Source of the DNA: Candidatus Pedobacter colombiensis
GTDB taxonomy: Bacteria > Bacteroidota > Bacteroidia > Sphingobacteriales > Sphingobacteriaceae
Reading direction: 5' to 3'
Assembly: GCA_029202485.1 (NCBI GenBank)
Contig: CP119313.1
Coordinates: forward strand, 1,736,001-1,800,000
Length of the DNA stretch: 64,000 nt
The notes beneath the pieces were generated by a model. The model saw nothing but the letters and a program-made list of their open reading frames with translations, was not told where the DNA came from and did not search any database. Positions 27,592-36,289 of the stretch are shown piece after piece. The position numbers and the translations under genes are program-made. Positions within the stretch are counted from its first letter, which is position 1; every line of letters begins with the position of its first letter.

Positions 27592-28200
27592 ATGCAGATC
27601 CAGGCAATTTTGGAGAATATAGTTAATGATAATGTACTGCACGCTAAATGGCTGAATACACTGTCCTACATGGAAAATGCTGGTGCAAAAAAGATTTCAG
27701 CATCAGAGCATAAAGAACAGGTGAATCTGATCATTCTTAAACATGCAGCTGAGGAACACCGCCATGCGTATTACCTGAAGAAGCAATTGGATAAGTTGGA
27801 TGGGAACCTGTGCAAAACATATACTAATGAGGAGCTTTTAAGCCCCAACCATACCAAGTTCTACTTAAATGCGCTCGATGTAGCTGTGTGCAGATATTTA
27901 AAACAGCATTTTAATTTGAGTGGCTATGAATTGAAGTTTGCTGCGTATTTATTTGTTACTTATGCAATTGAAGTGCGGGCCGATGAGTTATATCCTATTT
28001 ATCAGGATGTGTTAACCAGGGCAGGAAGTAAGGTGAATGTAAAATCTATCATTTTAGAGGAAGAGGGACATTTGGAAGAGATGTTGAACCAACTTAAAAC
28101 ATTCTCATCGGATTGGGAAAAACATGCTGAGTTGATCATAGGAATAGAGCAGGAAATGTTTGCTGACTGGATACAGAACTTAGGTAAACTGGTCGCTTAA
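27592..28200 (+). CDS. Ferritin-like, putative di-iron protein coupled to bioA
   Basis: A 202-residue, mainly helical protein. Two ExxH motifs lie about 100 residues apart (Glu55-His58 in EEHRH and Glu157-His160 in EEEGH), with Glu127 in YAIEVRADE and possibly Glu28 as further ligands. This is the ligand pattern of a four-helix di-iron carboxylate protein of the ferritin/rubrerythrin or oxygenase type. No precise family was recognised. It begins 2 bp after bioA and is followed by a terminator, so it is the last gene of the operon. A role in supplying a pimeloyl or other biotin precursor is possible by context only; iron storage or an unrelated oxygenase is equally open. Confidence 0.72.
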   Translation: MQIQAILENIVNDNVLHAKWLNTLSYMENAGAKKISASEHKEQVNLIILKHAAEEHRHAYYLKKQLDKLDGNLCKTYTNEELLSPNHTKFYLNALDVAVCRYLKQHFNLSGYELKFAAYLFVTYAIEVRADELYPIYQDVLTRAGSKVNVKSIILEEEGHLEEMLNQLKTFSSDWEKHAELIIGIEQEMFADWIQNLGKLVA

Positions 28201-28220
28201 TTATAAAAATCATCTTCTTA

Positions 28221-28256
28221 AAACCCGCTTTGTAATCATTTGCAAGGCGGGTTTTT
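28221..28256 (+). terminator. Terminator of the CDF-NUDIX-bioA-ferritin-like operon
   Basis: AAACCCGC pairs with GCGGGTTT and the stem extends through G-T pairs; a T-run follows. It lies 20 bp after the stop codon of the ferritin-like gene. Confidence 0.82.
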
Positions 28257-28357
28257 GTTTTTGGAGAAAAACTTTAACTGCCAGGGCTACGAAATAAATA
28301 TCCATTTCGGTGTGGAGTCTTAGTTAAAACATGTGTATTTTATTAAGAAAATAACGC

Positions 28358-29071
28358 ATGAAAGAAAATAATAATTATTTAAATTGTAAAATTTTACTCG
28401 AGAAATTATCTAATGGTGAGATCTTTAACAAAGATGTAACAATTTCATCCAGGTCTGAAGCTGATCTGTTGATGATTGATAATTTGTTAACTTATTTACG
28501 TGGGTATTTGGATTATACATCCGAGTTTTGTACTACGTTATTGCCTATGCTTGAGATTAGAATCCTGGAAAAAATGACAATGTTTGGTGTGGAGGGTGAT
28601 GGATGTACTGATGTTTTTTGGTTGCAATCTGGGTATGGGCGTTATTTTATTAACACAACTGATGAGGAAGGATTACCTGTTGAAGAAACGATAGATTTTT
28701 GTAAGCCGGGTAAAATACTGGTTATATCTGAGTGCCTTTTTAATGGAGAGATTCGTAATTTTAATTTGCAGTTGGCTTCTGGGGCAGTGGTTATACCTTT
28801 ACCAAAAAAGTGTTTTGAAAGTTTGAAGTTGAATGCTCTTGAAGTGGAAGAATTAGCTAATAAAATTATTGCACTGGATAAACAGGATACTTTTGTGGAA
28901 ATGAAAATGAGAAAGATGAAACCAAGAGAAAGGTATCAAGAGTTTCTGAGGATTTTTGGGGTTGAGATTGAACAATATTTTGCGGTAAAACATATTGCCA
29001 GTTATTTAGGAATGCAACCATCTTACCTGAGCAGGTTGCGTGGTGAAAATTTTAAAAAGAAATCTGATTAA
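28358..29071 (+). CDS. Crp/Fnr-like transcriptional regulator
   Basis: A 237-residue protein. The N-terminal two-thirds have the spacing of a cyclic-nucleotide-binding-like beta roll (about 60-160, with GDGCTDVFWLQSGYGRYF and KPGKILVISE). The C-terminus ends in a helix-turn-helix (FAVKHIASYLGMQPSYLSRLRGE, read as residues 208-230), preceded by MKPRERYQEFLRIFG, common in Bacteroidota Crp-like regulators. Typical cAMP-contact residues are not evident, so the ligand is unknown. It lies just upstream of the Lrp-type regulator and the glycan island and could regulate either. Confidence 0.8.
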   Translation: MKENNNYLNCKILLEKLSNGEIFNKDVTISSRSEADLLMIDNLLTYLRGYLDYTSEFCTTLLPMLEIRILEKMTMFGVEGDGCTDVFWLQSGYGRYFINTTDEEGLPVEETIDFCKPGKILVISECLFNGEIRNFNLQLASGAVVIPLPKKCFESLKLNALEVEELANKIIALDKQDTFVEMKMRKMKPRERYQEFLRIFGVEIEQYFAVKHIASYLGMQPSYLSRLRGENFKKKSD

Positions 29072-29087
29072 AAAAAGTATCTACAGG

Positions 29088-29139
29088 CAGTTTTTTTAAT
29101 TGTTGGCTTAATCTAATTTGCCTTCAATTAAAAAAACTG
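29088..29139. repeat. Perfect 15-bp inverted repeat abutting the Lrp-type start codon
   Basis: CAGTTTTTTTAATTG (29088-29102) is repeated in perfect inversion at 29125-29139, with 22 bp between. The right arm ends 1 bp before the ATG at 29141. It may be an operator for autoregulation or an mRNA hairpin holding the ribosome site; it could also serve as a terminator of the preceding gene. Confidence 0.7.
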
Positions 29140-29140
29140 T

Positions 29141-29650
29141 ATGCCTTTCAACTTAGACGAATTAGATCTCAAATTATTGTTTCATTTACAACAAAATGCA
29201 CGAATCAGTGTTCAGGAAATTTCCAGGAAGATTCATCTATCTCCCAGTGCTGTAAGCGCGAGAATAAGGCGGTTAGAAGACAAGGGATACATTAAACAAT
29301 ACGTAACGATTTTGAACAAATCAATGGTTGACAGAAAGCTAATGTCTTTTACAGGAGTGCGTTTAAATCACAATAGCAATACGAATCTGGAGTCTTTTAA
29401 AGAGTTTGTAAAGCGCATTCCTGAGGTAATCAATTGCTATCATGTTAATGGTATGTTTGACTTTTTACTACATATTTTGGCAACTGATATGCAAGACTAT
29501 CGCAATTGTTTGGTTAATACATTAGCTAAATTTGAAAGCGTTAGTGAGCTGATCACTTTTTTTGTGCTGGATGAAGTAGGGGTTGGTCAGGTAATTGATT
29601 TAACTCATCTGCTCATCAGATTTAATCGAAATCAAACCGGCATGAATTAG
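29141..29650 (+). CDS. Lrp/AsnC family transcriptional regulator
   Basis: A 169-residue regulator. The N-terminal winged helix-turn-helix (LDELDLKLLFHLQQNARISV, then EISRKIHLSPSAVSARIRRLEDKGYI) is followed by a C-terminal RAM-like effector domain (about 70-150). Members sense amino acids and act as local or global regulators. The start codon directly follows the right arm of a 15-bp inverted repeat, which suggests autoregulation. It sits 111 bp upstream of the glycosidase operon; control of that operon is possible but not shown. Confidence 0.93.
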   Translation: MPFNLDELDLKLLFHLQQNARISVQEISRKIHLSPSAVSARIRRLEDKGYIKQYVTILNKSMVDRKLMSFTGVRLNHNSNTNLESFKEFVKRIPEVINCYHVNGMFDFLLHILATDMQDYRNCLVNTLAKFESVSELITFFVLDEVGVGQVIDLTHLLIRFNRNQTGMN

Positions 29651-29761
29651 CACGGATAAGGTTTTATGCTAAAATCGCTGATTAACTAGCCAATAGAATA
29701 CCTGAAAAAGCTATTGAAAATCTTCAAATTGCACTAGCCAATTTGAAACCCGGTTAATAAT

Positions 29762-31825
29762 ATGAGGATTTTTTTTACCAGAACAATTATTATTGCTTCT
29801 GCTGTTTGTCTTAGTCAGGCCTTATGCTATGGACAACAGGGAGGGACATTGCTAAAGCAGACTGATAGATGGGCTATCCAGCCCAATGGAAGTATTACCT
29901 GGGAGATTAACAACACTGTACCGCATACAGATGATATTGAAATGTCGGGAGAAAAGGTGGCAATATGGGTTGAATATGGATTGGATAACCTTAAAAGATC
30001 TAAAATTAGCAGAACACTGGTATTTCCTACTTTTCGCATGTTACCAGATGGAACCAGAACACATATTAGCTATTCATTTCAGGACGTTGAACTTCCCCGA
30101 TTTTATATCAGCAACAAATTGTTTGATTTTTCCAGTGCTAAAAGCAATAAAAAGGGGAGTATAGGCTATGATATTAAAAATATAAACCATAAAGGTATCA
30201 TGCGTGTAAACGCAGAAATAGGAGAACCTGTTTTGTGTACCATGGAGCGGAGCTTTTATCCCTCAGTTGATCAGCCTATGGCTATTGAAAAATTTGTCTT
30301 TACCAATGTATCTGATGCGGATCTTCCTATTACAATGGAATATTTGAGGCGCGAGGTAAGGACAGATCCTTCAAGGAGCAAGGTGCAGTCGCATAGTGTA
30401 ATAATGGGAACCATAGGTGATGGAAGCAAGATCTTAAAACCTGGAAAGTCGGCAACCTTTGCTGTTTATTACCTGGCTACAGACCATCCTGATCAGTTAC
30501 CGGTAATTAACCCTGATGTAGAAGAGCAAAAAAGAATAGCTAGAATTGACGAGATTGAGGCCCCTTTAAAATTGGAAACTCCGGATCGGGTATTAAATAC
30601 AACCTTCGATTTTGCTAAGCTTCGAGCTACTGAAAGTATTTATAAAACAAAAGGCGGTTATATGCATGGCCCCGGTGGTCTGGCTTATTATGCAGCTATA
30701 TGGGCCAATGATCAGGCGGAATACATCAATCCTTATTTTGCTTTTTCGGGTGATAAGAAAGGTAATCTTTCAGCAATGAATGCATATGCATGGTTTGCAA
30801 AGTATATGAATCCTGATTACAAAGCGATCCCAAGTTCTATTGTAGCTGAAGGCGATGCGGTCTGGAAAGGTGCCGGAGATCGGGGAGATCAGGCTATGAT
30901 TGCTTATGGTGCTTCTCGCTATGCATTGGCCAATGGCAATATAGATTCGGCGCGTAAACTATGGCCTTTAATTGAATGGTGTTTAGAGTATAGTAAACGT
31001 AAATTAAATTCAGAGGGGGTTGTGACTTCTGATAAAGATGAATTGGAAGGACGTTTCCCAGCAGGTAAGGCTAACTTGTCTACTAATACTTTATACTATG
31101 ATGCATTACGTTCAGCAACATTACTTGGGCGGGCATTAAATAAACCTGGAAGTCAGACTGATACTTACCGCAAAGAGGCTGATGCATTAAAAGCAAACAT
31201 AGAAAAGTATTTCGGTGGCAATGTAGAAGGCTTTGAAACCTATAAGTATTACGAAGGTAATGATGTATTGCGTGCATGGATCTGTTTGCCTTTAACTATG
31301 GGGATTTTTGATCGAAAACAAGGCACCATTGATGCCTTGTTCTCGCGAAGATTATGGACTATGGATGGGCTGGCTACACAGGCGGGAAAGGAAACTTTCT
31401 GGGACAGATCGACGCTTTATGCATTAAGAGGGGTGTTGCAAGCCGGAGAAACTGAAAAAGCAATAGATTTTATCAAATACTATTCGAGGCGGAGGTTGCT
31501 GGGAGATCATGTCCCTTATGCGGTAGAGGCTTATCCTGAAGGTAATCAACGTCATCTATCGGCTGAAAGCGGTTTGTATTGCCGCATCTTTACAGAAGGA
31601 TTGTTTGGTATGCGCCCTGTTGGTTTCAACAGTTTTGAATGTGCTCCAAGGTTACCTAAAGACTGGAATAATATGGCTTTAAGGAATATTCATTCTTTTG
31701 GGAATGTATTTGATCTGGAGGTTGCTCGTGCCGGCAAGGGTAATTTATTGGTAACCATTAAAAAGGGCGGTAAAGATTACAAATATCAAATTAAAGAGAA
31801 TGCAACTCAACTGATTAAACTATAA
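29762..31825 (+). CDS. Secreted six-hairpin glycosidase-like protein, family unassigned
   Basis: A 687-residue exported protein. It has a signal peptide (MRIFFTRTIIIASAVCLSQA, cleaved near CYGQ), an N-terminal beta-sandwich (about 30-260), then an (alpha/alpha)6-barrel-like region (about 275-610) with GGLAYYAAIWANDQAEYINPY, AEGDAVWKGAGDRGD, LSTNTLYYDALRSATLLG and AYPEGNQRHLSAES. The C-terminal strand domain reads FNSFECAPRLPKDW, like many inverting glycosidases. Conserved acidic residues (for example Asp in WANDQAEY, Glu in EAYPEG) may be catalytic. I cannot name the GH family. It heads a four-gene operon with GH36, GH95-like and GH28-like enzymes. Confidence 0.72.
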   Translation: MRIFFTRTIIIASAVCLSQALCYGQQGGTLLKQTDRWAIQPNGSITWEINNTVPHTDDIEMSGEKVAIWVEYGLDNLKRSKISRTLVFPTFRMLPDGTRTHISYSFQDVELPRFYISNKLFDFSSAKSNKKGSIGYDIKNINHKGIMRVNAEIGEPVLCTMERSFYPSVDQPMAIEKFVFTNVSDADLPITMEYLRREVRTDPSRSKVQSHSVIMGTIGDGSKILKPGKSATFAVYYLATDHPDQLPVINPDVEEQKRIARIDEIEAPLKLETPDRVLNTTFDFAKLRATESIYKTKGGYMHGPGGLAYYAAIWANDQAEYINPYFAFSGDKKGNLSAMNAYAWFAKYMNPDYKAIPSSIVAEGDAVWKGAGDRGDQAMIAYGASRYALANGNIDSARKLWPLIEWCLEYSKRKLNSEGVVTSDKDELEGRFPAGKANLSTNTLYYDALRSATLLGRALNKPGSQTDTYRKEADALKANIEKYFGGNVEGFETYKYYEGNDVLRAWICLPLTMGIFDRKQGTIDALFSRRLWTMDGLATQAGKETFWDRSTLYALRGVLQAGETEKAIDFIKYYSRRRLLGDHVPYAVEAYPEGNQRHLSAESGLYCRIFTEGLFGMRPVGFNSFECAPRLPKDWNNMALRNIHSFGNVFDLEVARAGKGNLLVTIKKGGKDYKYQIKENATQLIKL

Positions 31826-31841
31826 TAGAAACCAATTAAAC

Positions 31842-34007
31842 ATGACTAAATATATAGCCTGCTTTCTTTTATTTTTTGCCATTGGCAGGGATGTCAATGC
31901 GCAACAAGAAAAACAGATCGTTGTTGAAACTAAAAACACCACACTTATTTTTACCATCTCCTCCGCCCAAAAGTTGTATCAAAGTTATCTGGGACAAAGG
32001 CTTATCAATCCTGCAGACCAGCATTTTTTGCAATCTACACGTAAGGAAGCGTATATCGGAGCAGGTATGGCTGATCTTTTTGAGCCAGCTATCCGTATGG
32101 TACACAGTGACGGTAACCCTTCACTGGATTTAAAGTATGCAGGTCAGAAGACTAACAAGGAGGACAACAATGTAACCACCACTTCTATCACATTAAAGGA
32201 TCCACAGTATCCGGTAGAGGTGGTATTACACTTTTCAGCTTATTATAATGAAGACATTATTAAAGAGTGGACAGAAATAAAGCATAATGAGAAAAAACCG
32301 GTTACATTAACCAATTATGCTTCTTCAATGCTGCATTTTGATGCTTCGAAATACTGGTTGAGCCAGTTTGACGGTGATTATATGACAGAGATGAGGATGA
32401 AGGAAAGTCAACTGACCCCGGGGATAAAAATACTGGATAGTAAGTTAGGTACCAGGGCACAAATGTACCGCTCACCTTGTTTTTTTCTTTCTTTGAATAA
32501 GCCATCTGATGAAAATAGTGGCGAATTAATTGCTGGTACATTGGCCTGGTCTGGTAATTTCCAATGTTCCTTTGAAATTGATCAGCAAAACTCGTTGCGG
32601 ATGATTACTGGTATGAATCCTTATGCTTCTGAGTATAAATTACAACCCGGAAAGACCTTTGAGACCCCTGCATTTATATTTACTTACACCAAAAATGGTA
32701 AGGGTGAGGCCAGCAGAAACTTACATCGCTGGGCCAGAAATTATGGCGTATTAGATGGTAATAAGCCAAGATTAACACTTTTAAACAATTGGGAAGCCAC
32801 ACATATGGACTTTAACCAGGACGTATTGGTTGAGTTGTTTGATGGAGCGAATAAATTGGGAGTAGACCTGTTTTTATTGGATGATGGCTGGTTTGGTAAT
32901 AAATATCCAAGGGATGCGGATAAAACAGCGTTAGGCGATTGGCAGGTTGACAAGAAAAAACTGCCTAGTGGAATCGGCTACCTGGTTAGTGAAGCTAACA
33001 AAAAGCATTTGAAGTTTGGAATTTGGCTGGAACCGGAAATGATAAGTCCTAAAAGCGAATTATATGAAAAACACCCGGAATGGATATTGAAATTGCCAAA
33101 TAGGGAAGAGGCCTATTCGCGCAATCAATTGGTTCTTGATCTGGTAAATCCTAAAGTTCAGGATTTTATATATGATATGGTAAATGATCTGGTAACCAAG
33201 AATCCGGGTATTGCTTTTATCAAATGGGATTGTAACCGAATGCTGACCAATACCTACTCTCCATTTTTAAAAGAAAACCAAGGCAATTTGTTTATCGATT
33301 ATAACAGAGCCTTATTTGATGTTTTAAAGCGTTTAAGGGAGAAACACCCACACTTACCTATTATGCTCTGTGCCGGTGGTGGCGGAAGGGTTGATTATGG
33401 AGGTTTAAAGTACTTTACAGAGTTCTGGCCTAGTGACAATACTGATGGTATGGAACGTGTATTTATACAATGGGGATACCTTAACTTTTTCCCGGCTTTA
33501 ACTGTTTCCAGTCATGTAACCTCAATGGGAAAGCAATCTTTGAAGTTCCGTACCGATGTAGCAATGATGGGGAAAATGGGTTATGATATACGTGTTAAAA
33601 ATCTTACGGATCAAGAGATTAAATTCAGCAATCAGGCTGTCAAAACCTATAAAGGAATCAGTGATGTCATCTGGTTTGGTGATTTGTACCGCCTGGTTTC
33701 TCCATATGAAGAGAATAGAGCTGTTTTGATGTACGCAGATCGCGACAAAAACAAGGCCGTGCTTTTTAACTACCTGCTTAATTTTAGGCGTAAAGAATAT
33801 ATGGGTAAGGTGCTTTTACAAGGACTTGATCCGATGAAAAGGTATAAAATACAAGAAATTAATCTTTTGCCTGATACTAAATCTACTCAGGCGGAGGATG
33901 GAAAAGTTTACAGTGGTGATTACCTGATGAAAGTAGGATTGAACCTTTCGGCTGGTAAAATAGCACCTTTAACCAGTGCGGTATTTGAACTTGTTGCAGA
34001 AAAATAA
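31842..34007 (+). CDS. Alpha-galactosidase, GH36
   Basis: A 721-residue exported enzyme (signal peptide MTKYIACFLLFFAIGRDVNA) that releases terminal alpha-galactose by a retaining mechanism. An N-terminal beta-supersandwich precedes the TIM barrel, with LNNWEATHMDF, DDGWFG, LKFGIWLEPEMISP, the nucleophile Asp463 in IKWDCNR, and the acid/base Asp532 in PSDNTD. Downstream HVTSMG is conserved. Typical GH36 length. The short gaps of 16 bp upstream and 3 bp downstream place it in the glycosidase operon. It shares its activity class with the GH27 enzyme at 61443. Confidence 0.95.
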   Translation: MTKYIACFLLFFAIGRDVNAQQEKQIVVETKNTTLIFTISSAQKLYQSYLGQRLINPADQHFLQSTRKEAYIGAGMADLFEPAIRMVHSDGNPSLDLKYAGQKTNKEDNNVTTTSITLKDPQYPVEVVLHFSAYYNEDIIKEWTEIKHNEKKPVTLTNYASSMLHFDASKYWLSQFDGDYMTEMRMKESQLTPGIKILDSKLGTRAQMYRSPCFFLSLNKPSDENSGELIAGTLAWSGNFQCSFEIDQQNSLRMITGMNPYASEYKLQPGKTFETPAFIFTYTKNGKGEASRNLHRWARNYGVLDGNKPRLTLLNNWEATHMDFNQDVLVELFDGANKLGVDLFLLDDGWFGNKYPRDADKTALGDWQVDKKKLPSGIGYLVSEANKKHLKFGIWLEPEMISPKSELYEKHPEWILKLPNREEAYSRNQLVLDLVNPKVQDFIYDMVNDLVTKNPGIAFIKWDCNRMLTNTYSPFLKENQGNLFIDYNRALFDVLKRLREKHPHLPIMLCAGGGGRVDYGGLKYFTEFWPSDNTDGMERVFIQWGYLNFFPALTVSSHVTSMGKQSLKFRTDVAMMGKMGYDIRVKNLTDQEIKFSNQAVKTYKGISDVIWFGDLYRLVSPYEENRAVLMYADRDKNKAVLFNYLLNFRRKEYMGKVLLQGLDPMKRYKIQEINLLPDTKSTQAEDGKVYSGDYLMKVGLNLSAGKIAPLTSAVFELVAEK

Positions 34008-34010
34008 ACT

Positions 34011-36254
34011 ATGAAACGAATTGTAATCTTGTTGTTGCTGTCAGGTCTTTTTCAGCAGACCTATGCACAAATCCAAAATAAAATAAACTGGGACAGTTTT
34101 ATGTCCCGTAATGACTTAATTTTTGACTCCTTATCTACCAAATGGGAGGAGGGGGCTTTTTTGGGCAATGGTTTACTAGGTGTGATGGTATACCGTGAGG
34201 ATGCAAATACCTTAAGGTTTGATCTTGGCAGAACGGATGTGGTGGAGCATGTGGAGGGAATTAATGCATCTATTGGAAGATGCAGGCTACCTATTGGGAG
34301 ATTTTTGATGGAAGTAAAGGGGACTATTAAAAATGTCAAACTGCGCCTGGATTTACTTCATGCCGAATTATCCGGAACGATTACTACCGATAAGGGATTG
34401 ATTCATTTTAGCGGACTCGTGGCAGCAACGAAGGATGTAATAATTTTAAATACACGTACAGAACAAAACGAAAAATTAGTTACCTGGCGTTGGAAGCCGG
34501 AATTGGCTTTAAGTCCATTTTTGGCTTTGGGGCGTGATAGTGCTTCAAAATATCCGGTTAATCCACCTTATCGAATGTTTAAGGAAAATGGGATCAATTA
34601 TAACCATCAGGTTTTAGCTGCAGGTGGTAGCTATACCACTGCATGGAAGAACACTGAAAATGGGAACACCAATTCGTTGTTGATTACTATTGCAAGTACC
34701 TATCCTAAGGATGGTTCGAAGGAATTAGCAAAGCAAGTTTTAAATTCAGTTACTCCTGCTACTGTGGCAGGAATTACTGCTGCACATAGAGCGCACTGGC
34801 TTAATTTTTATCAAAAGAGTTTTATTTCTGTTCCGGATGCCCGTTTGGAAAGCTTCTGGTGGATTCAACAATATAAAATGGCCTCTGCAACCCGGATTGG
34901 TGCTTATCCAATAGATTTAATGGGACCGTGGTATAAAACTACCCCATGGCCTAAATACTGGTGGAACTTAAATATTCAACTCACATATTATCCATTTTTT
35001 AGTTCTAATCATGTGGAGCTGGTTGCCCCATTGATGAAGATGATTAATGATCATATTGACAATTTGTCTAAAAATGCGCCCCAGCCTTATCAGCATAATT
35101 CTGCCGCATTGGGGAGGTCAGGGCCTTATACAATGACTTCGGGGATTAAGGTTTTAAAGGGTAATGACAGCACAGGAAACAGTGCTGCATCACTGGAATT
35201 GGGTAACCTGACCTGGCTCTTGCATGTTTATTATCAGGCTTATGAACATACCATGGATAAAAGGATCATTAAAAATCTTTATCCTGTATTAACGAGATCC
35301 ATTAATTATTACTTGAATATTATGGATAAGGAAAGCGATGGTAAATACCACCTTCCTTATACTTATTCTCCTGAATACCCAAAAGGTATTACAAGAGATG
35401 CAAATTACGACTTATCATTGTTTCATTGGGGCTTAAAGACTTTGCTATACATTAATGAAGAACTTGGTTTAAAAGATCCACTTGCAGCAAAATGGCAAGA
35501 GGTCCTAACCAATTTAACTCCATATCCGCAGGATAAATTGGGCTATCGCATCGGTCGTGATGCTGACTTCTCTATTTCTCACCGCCATTATTCACACCTG
35601 CTGCAAGTTTATCCAATCTATGATGTAAACTGGGATCAGTTAGAAAACCGGGATCTGATTAAAAGATCATTAAGCCAGTGGGAAAATAATGCTGCCGCAT
35701 GGAGAGGGTATTCTTATACGGGGTCTGGTTCTATTTATGCAATGATGGGCAATGGAAATAAAACACATCAGCTGCTGAATGAGATGATGAAGGGGAAATT
35801 CAGCATTAAACCAAATACGATGTATATGGAAGCCGGACCGGTAATAGAAACACCACTTTCGGCCGTAACGACCATGAATGAGATGCTTTTACAAAGTTGG
35901 AATGGGATAATCAGACCATTCCCTGCCGTTCCGGACAGTTGGAAAGATGCTACATTTTACGACTTGAGCGCAAAAGGGGCTTTTTTGGTAAGTGGAAGCA
36001 GGAGGAATGGGGTAACTGAGTTTATAAGGGTTAAAAGTCTGGCAGGGGCTCCTTGCTTAGTTAAAACAGATTTAAAGGGTTTTGTAAAAGCCATAGGTAA
36101 ACGTCAGTTTAAGCTTACGCCACAGGCAAATGGAGTGGTTAAAGTTGATTTGAAGGCAGGAGAAGAAGCAGTTTTGTATGCAGGAAAGAAGCCGATTGAT
36201 TTTACACTTGATGCAGTAAATTCAGATGGCAAAAATTACTGGGGATTGAAATGA
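34011..36254 (+). CDS. GH95-like secreted glycosidase
   Basis: A 747-residue exported protein with a signal peptide (MKRIVILLLLSGLFQQTYAQ). The N-terminal region has the family-like EGAFLGNGLLGVMVY motif. The helical barrel includes YWWNLNIQLTYYPFF, YTYSPEYPKGITRDANYDLSLF, HRHYSHLLQVYPIYDV and AWRGYSYTGSGSIYAMMGNG. GH95 enzymes are inverting alpha-L-fucosidases or alpha-L-galactosidases. The match is to the broader GH95-like clade, so the sugar is uncertain. It is cotranscribed with the GH36 gene (3-bp gap) and followed by a GH28-like gene, suggesting action on a branched plant-type glycan. Confidence 0.82.
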   Translation: MKRIVILLLLSGLFQQTYAQIQNKINWDSFMSRNDLIFDSLSTKWEEGAFLGNGLLGVMVYREDANTLRFDLGRTDVVEHVEGINASIGRCRLPIGRFLMEVKGTIKNVKLRLDLLHAELSGTITTDKGLIHFSGLVAATKDVIILNTRTEQNEKLVTWRWKPELALSPFLALGRDSASKYPVNPPYRMFKENGINYNHQVLAAGGSYTTAWKNTENGNTNSLLITIASTYPKDGSKELAKQVLNSVTPATVAGITAAHRAHWLNFYQKSFISVPDARLESFWWIQQYKMASATRIGAYPIDLMGPWYKTTPWPKYWWNLNIQLTYYPFFSSNHVELVAPLMKMINDHIDNLSKNAPQPYQHNSAALGRSGPYTMTSGIKVLKGNDSTGNSAASLELGNLTWLLHVYYQAYEHTMDKRIIKNLYPVLTRSINYYLNIMDKESDGKYHLPYTYSPEYPKGITRDANYDLSLFHWGLKTLLYINEELGLKDPLAAKWQEVLTNLTPYPQDKLGYRIGRDADFSISHRHYSHLLQVYPIYDVNWDQLENRDLIKRSLSQWENNAAAWRGYSYTGSGSIYAMMGNGNKTHQLLNEMMKGKFSIKPNTMYMEAGPVIETPLSAVTTMNEMLLQSWNGIIRPFPAVPDSWKDATFYDLSAKGAFLVSGSRRNGVTEFIRVKSLAGAPCLVKTDLKGFVKAIGKRQFKLTPQANGVVKVDLKAGEEAVLYAGKKPIDFTLDAVNSDGKNYWGLK

Positions 36255-36289
36255 CAATTAGGAAATAAATAATGATCCAAACAATTAAA

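Noticed and set aside
29693..29759. Short open frame without a start codon ending NLQIALANLKPG before the 29762 gene, possibly a gene remnant
   Set aside because: It is only about 22 codons, has no start codon and matches nothing I recognise; chance is a sufficient explanation.
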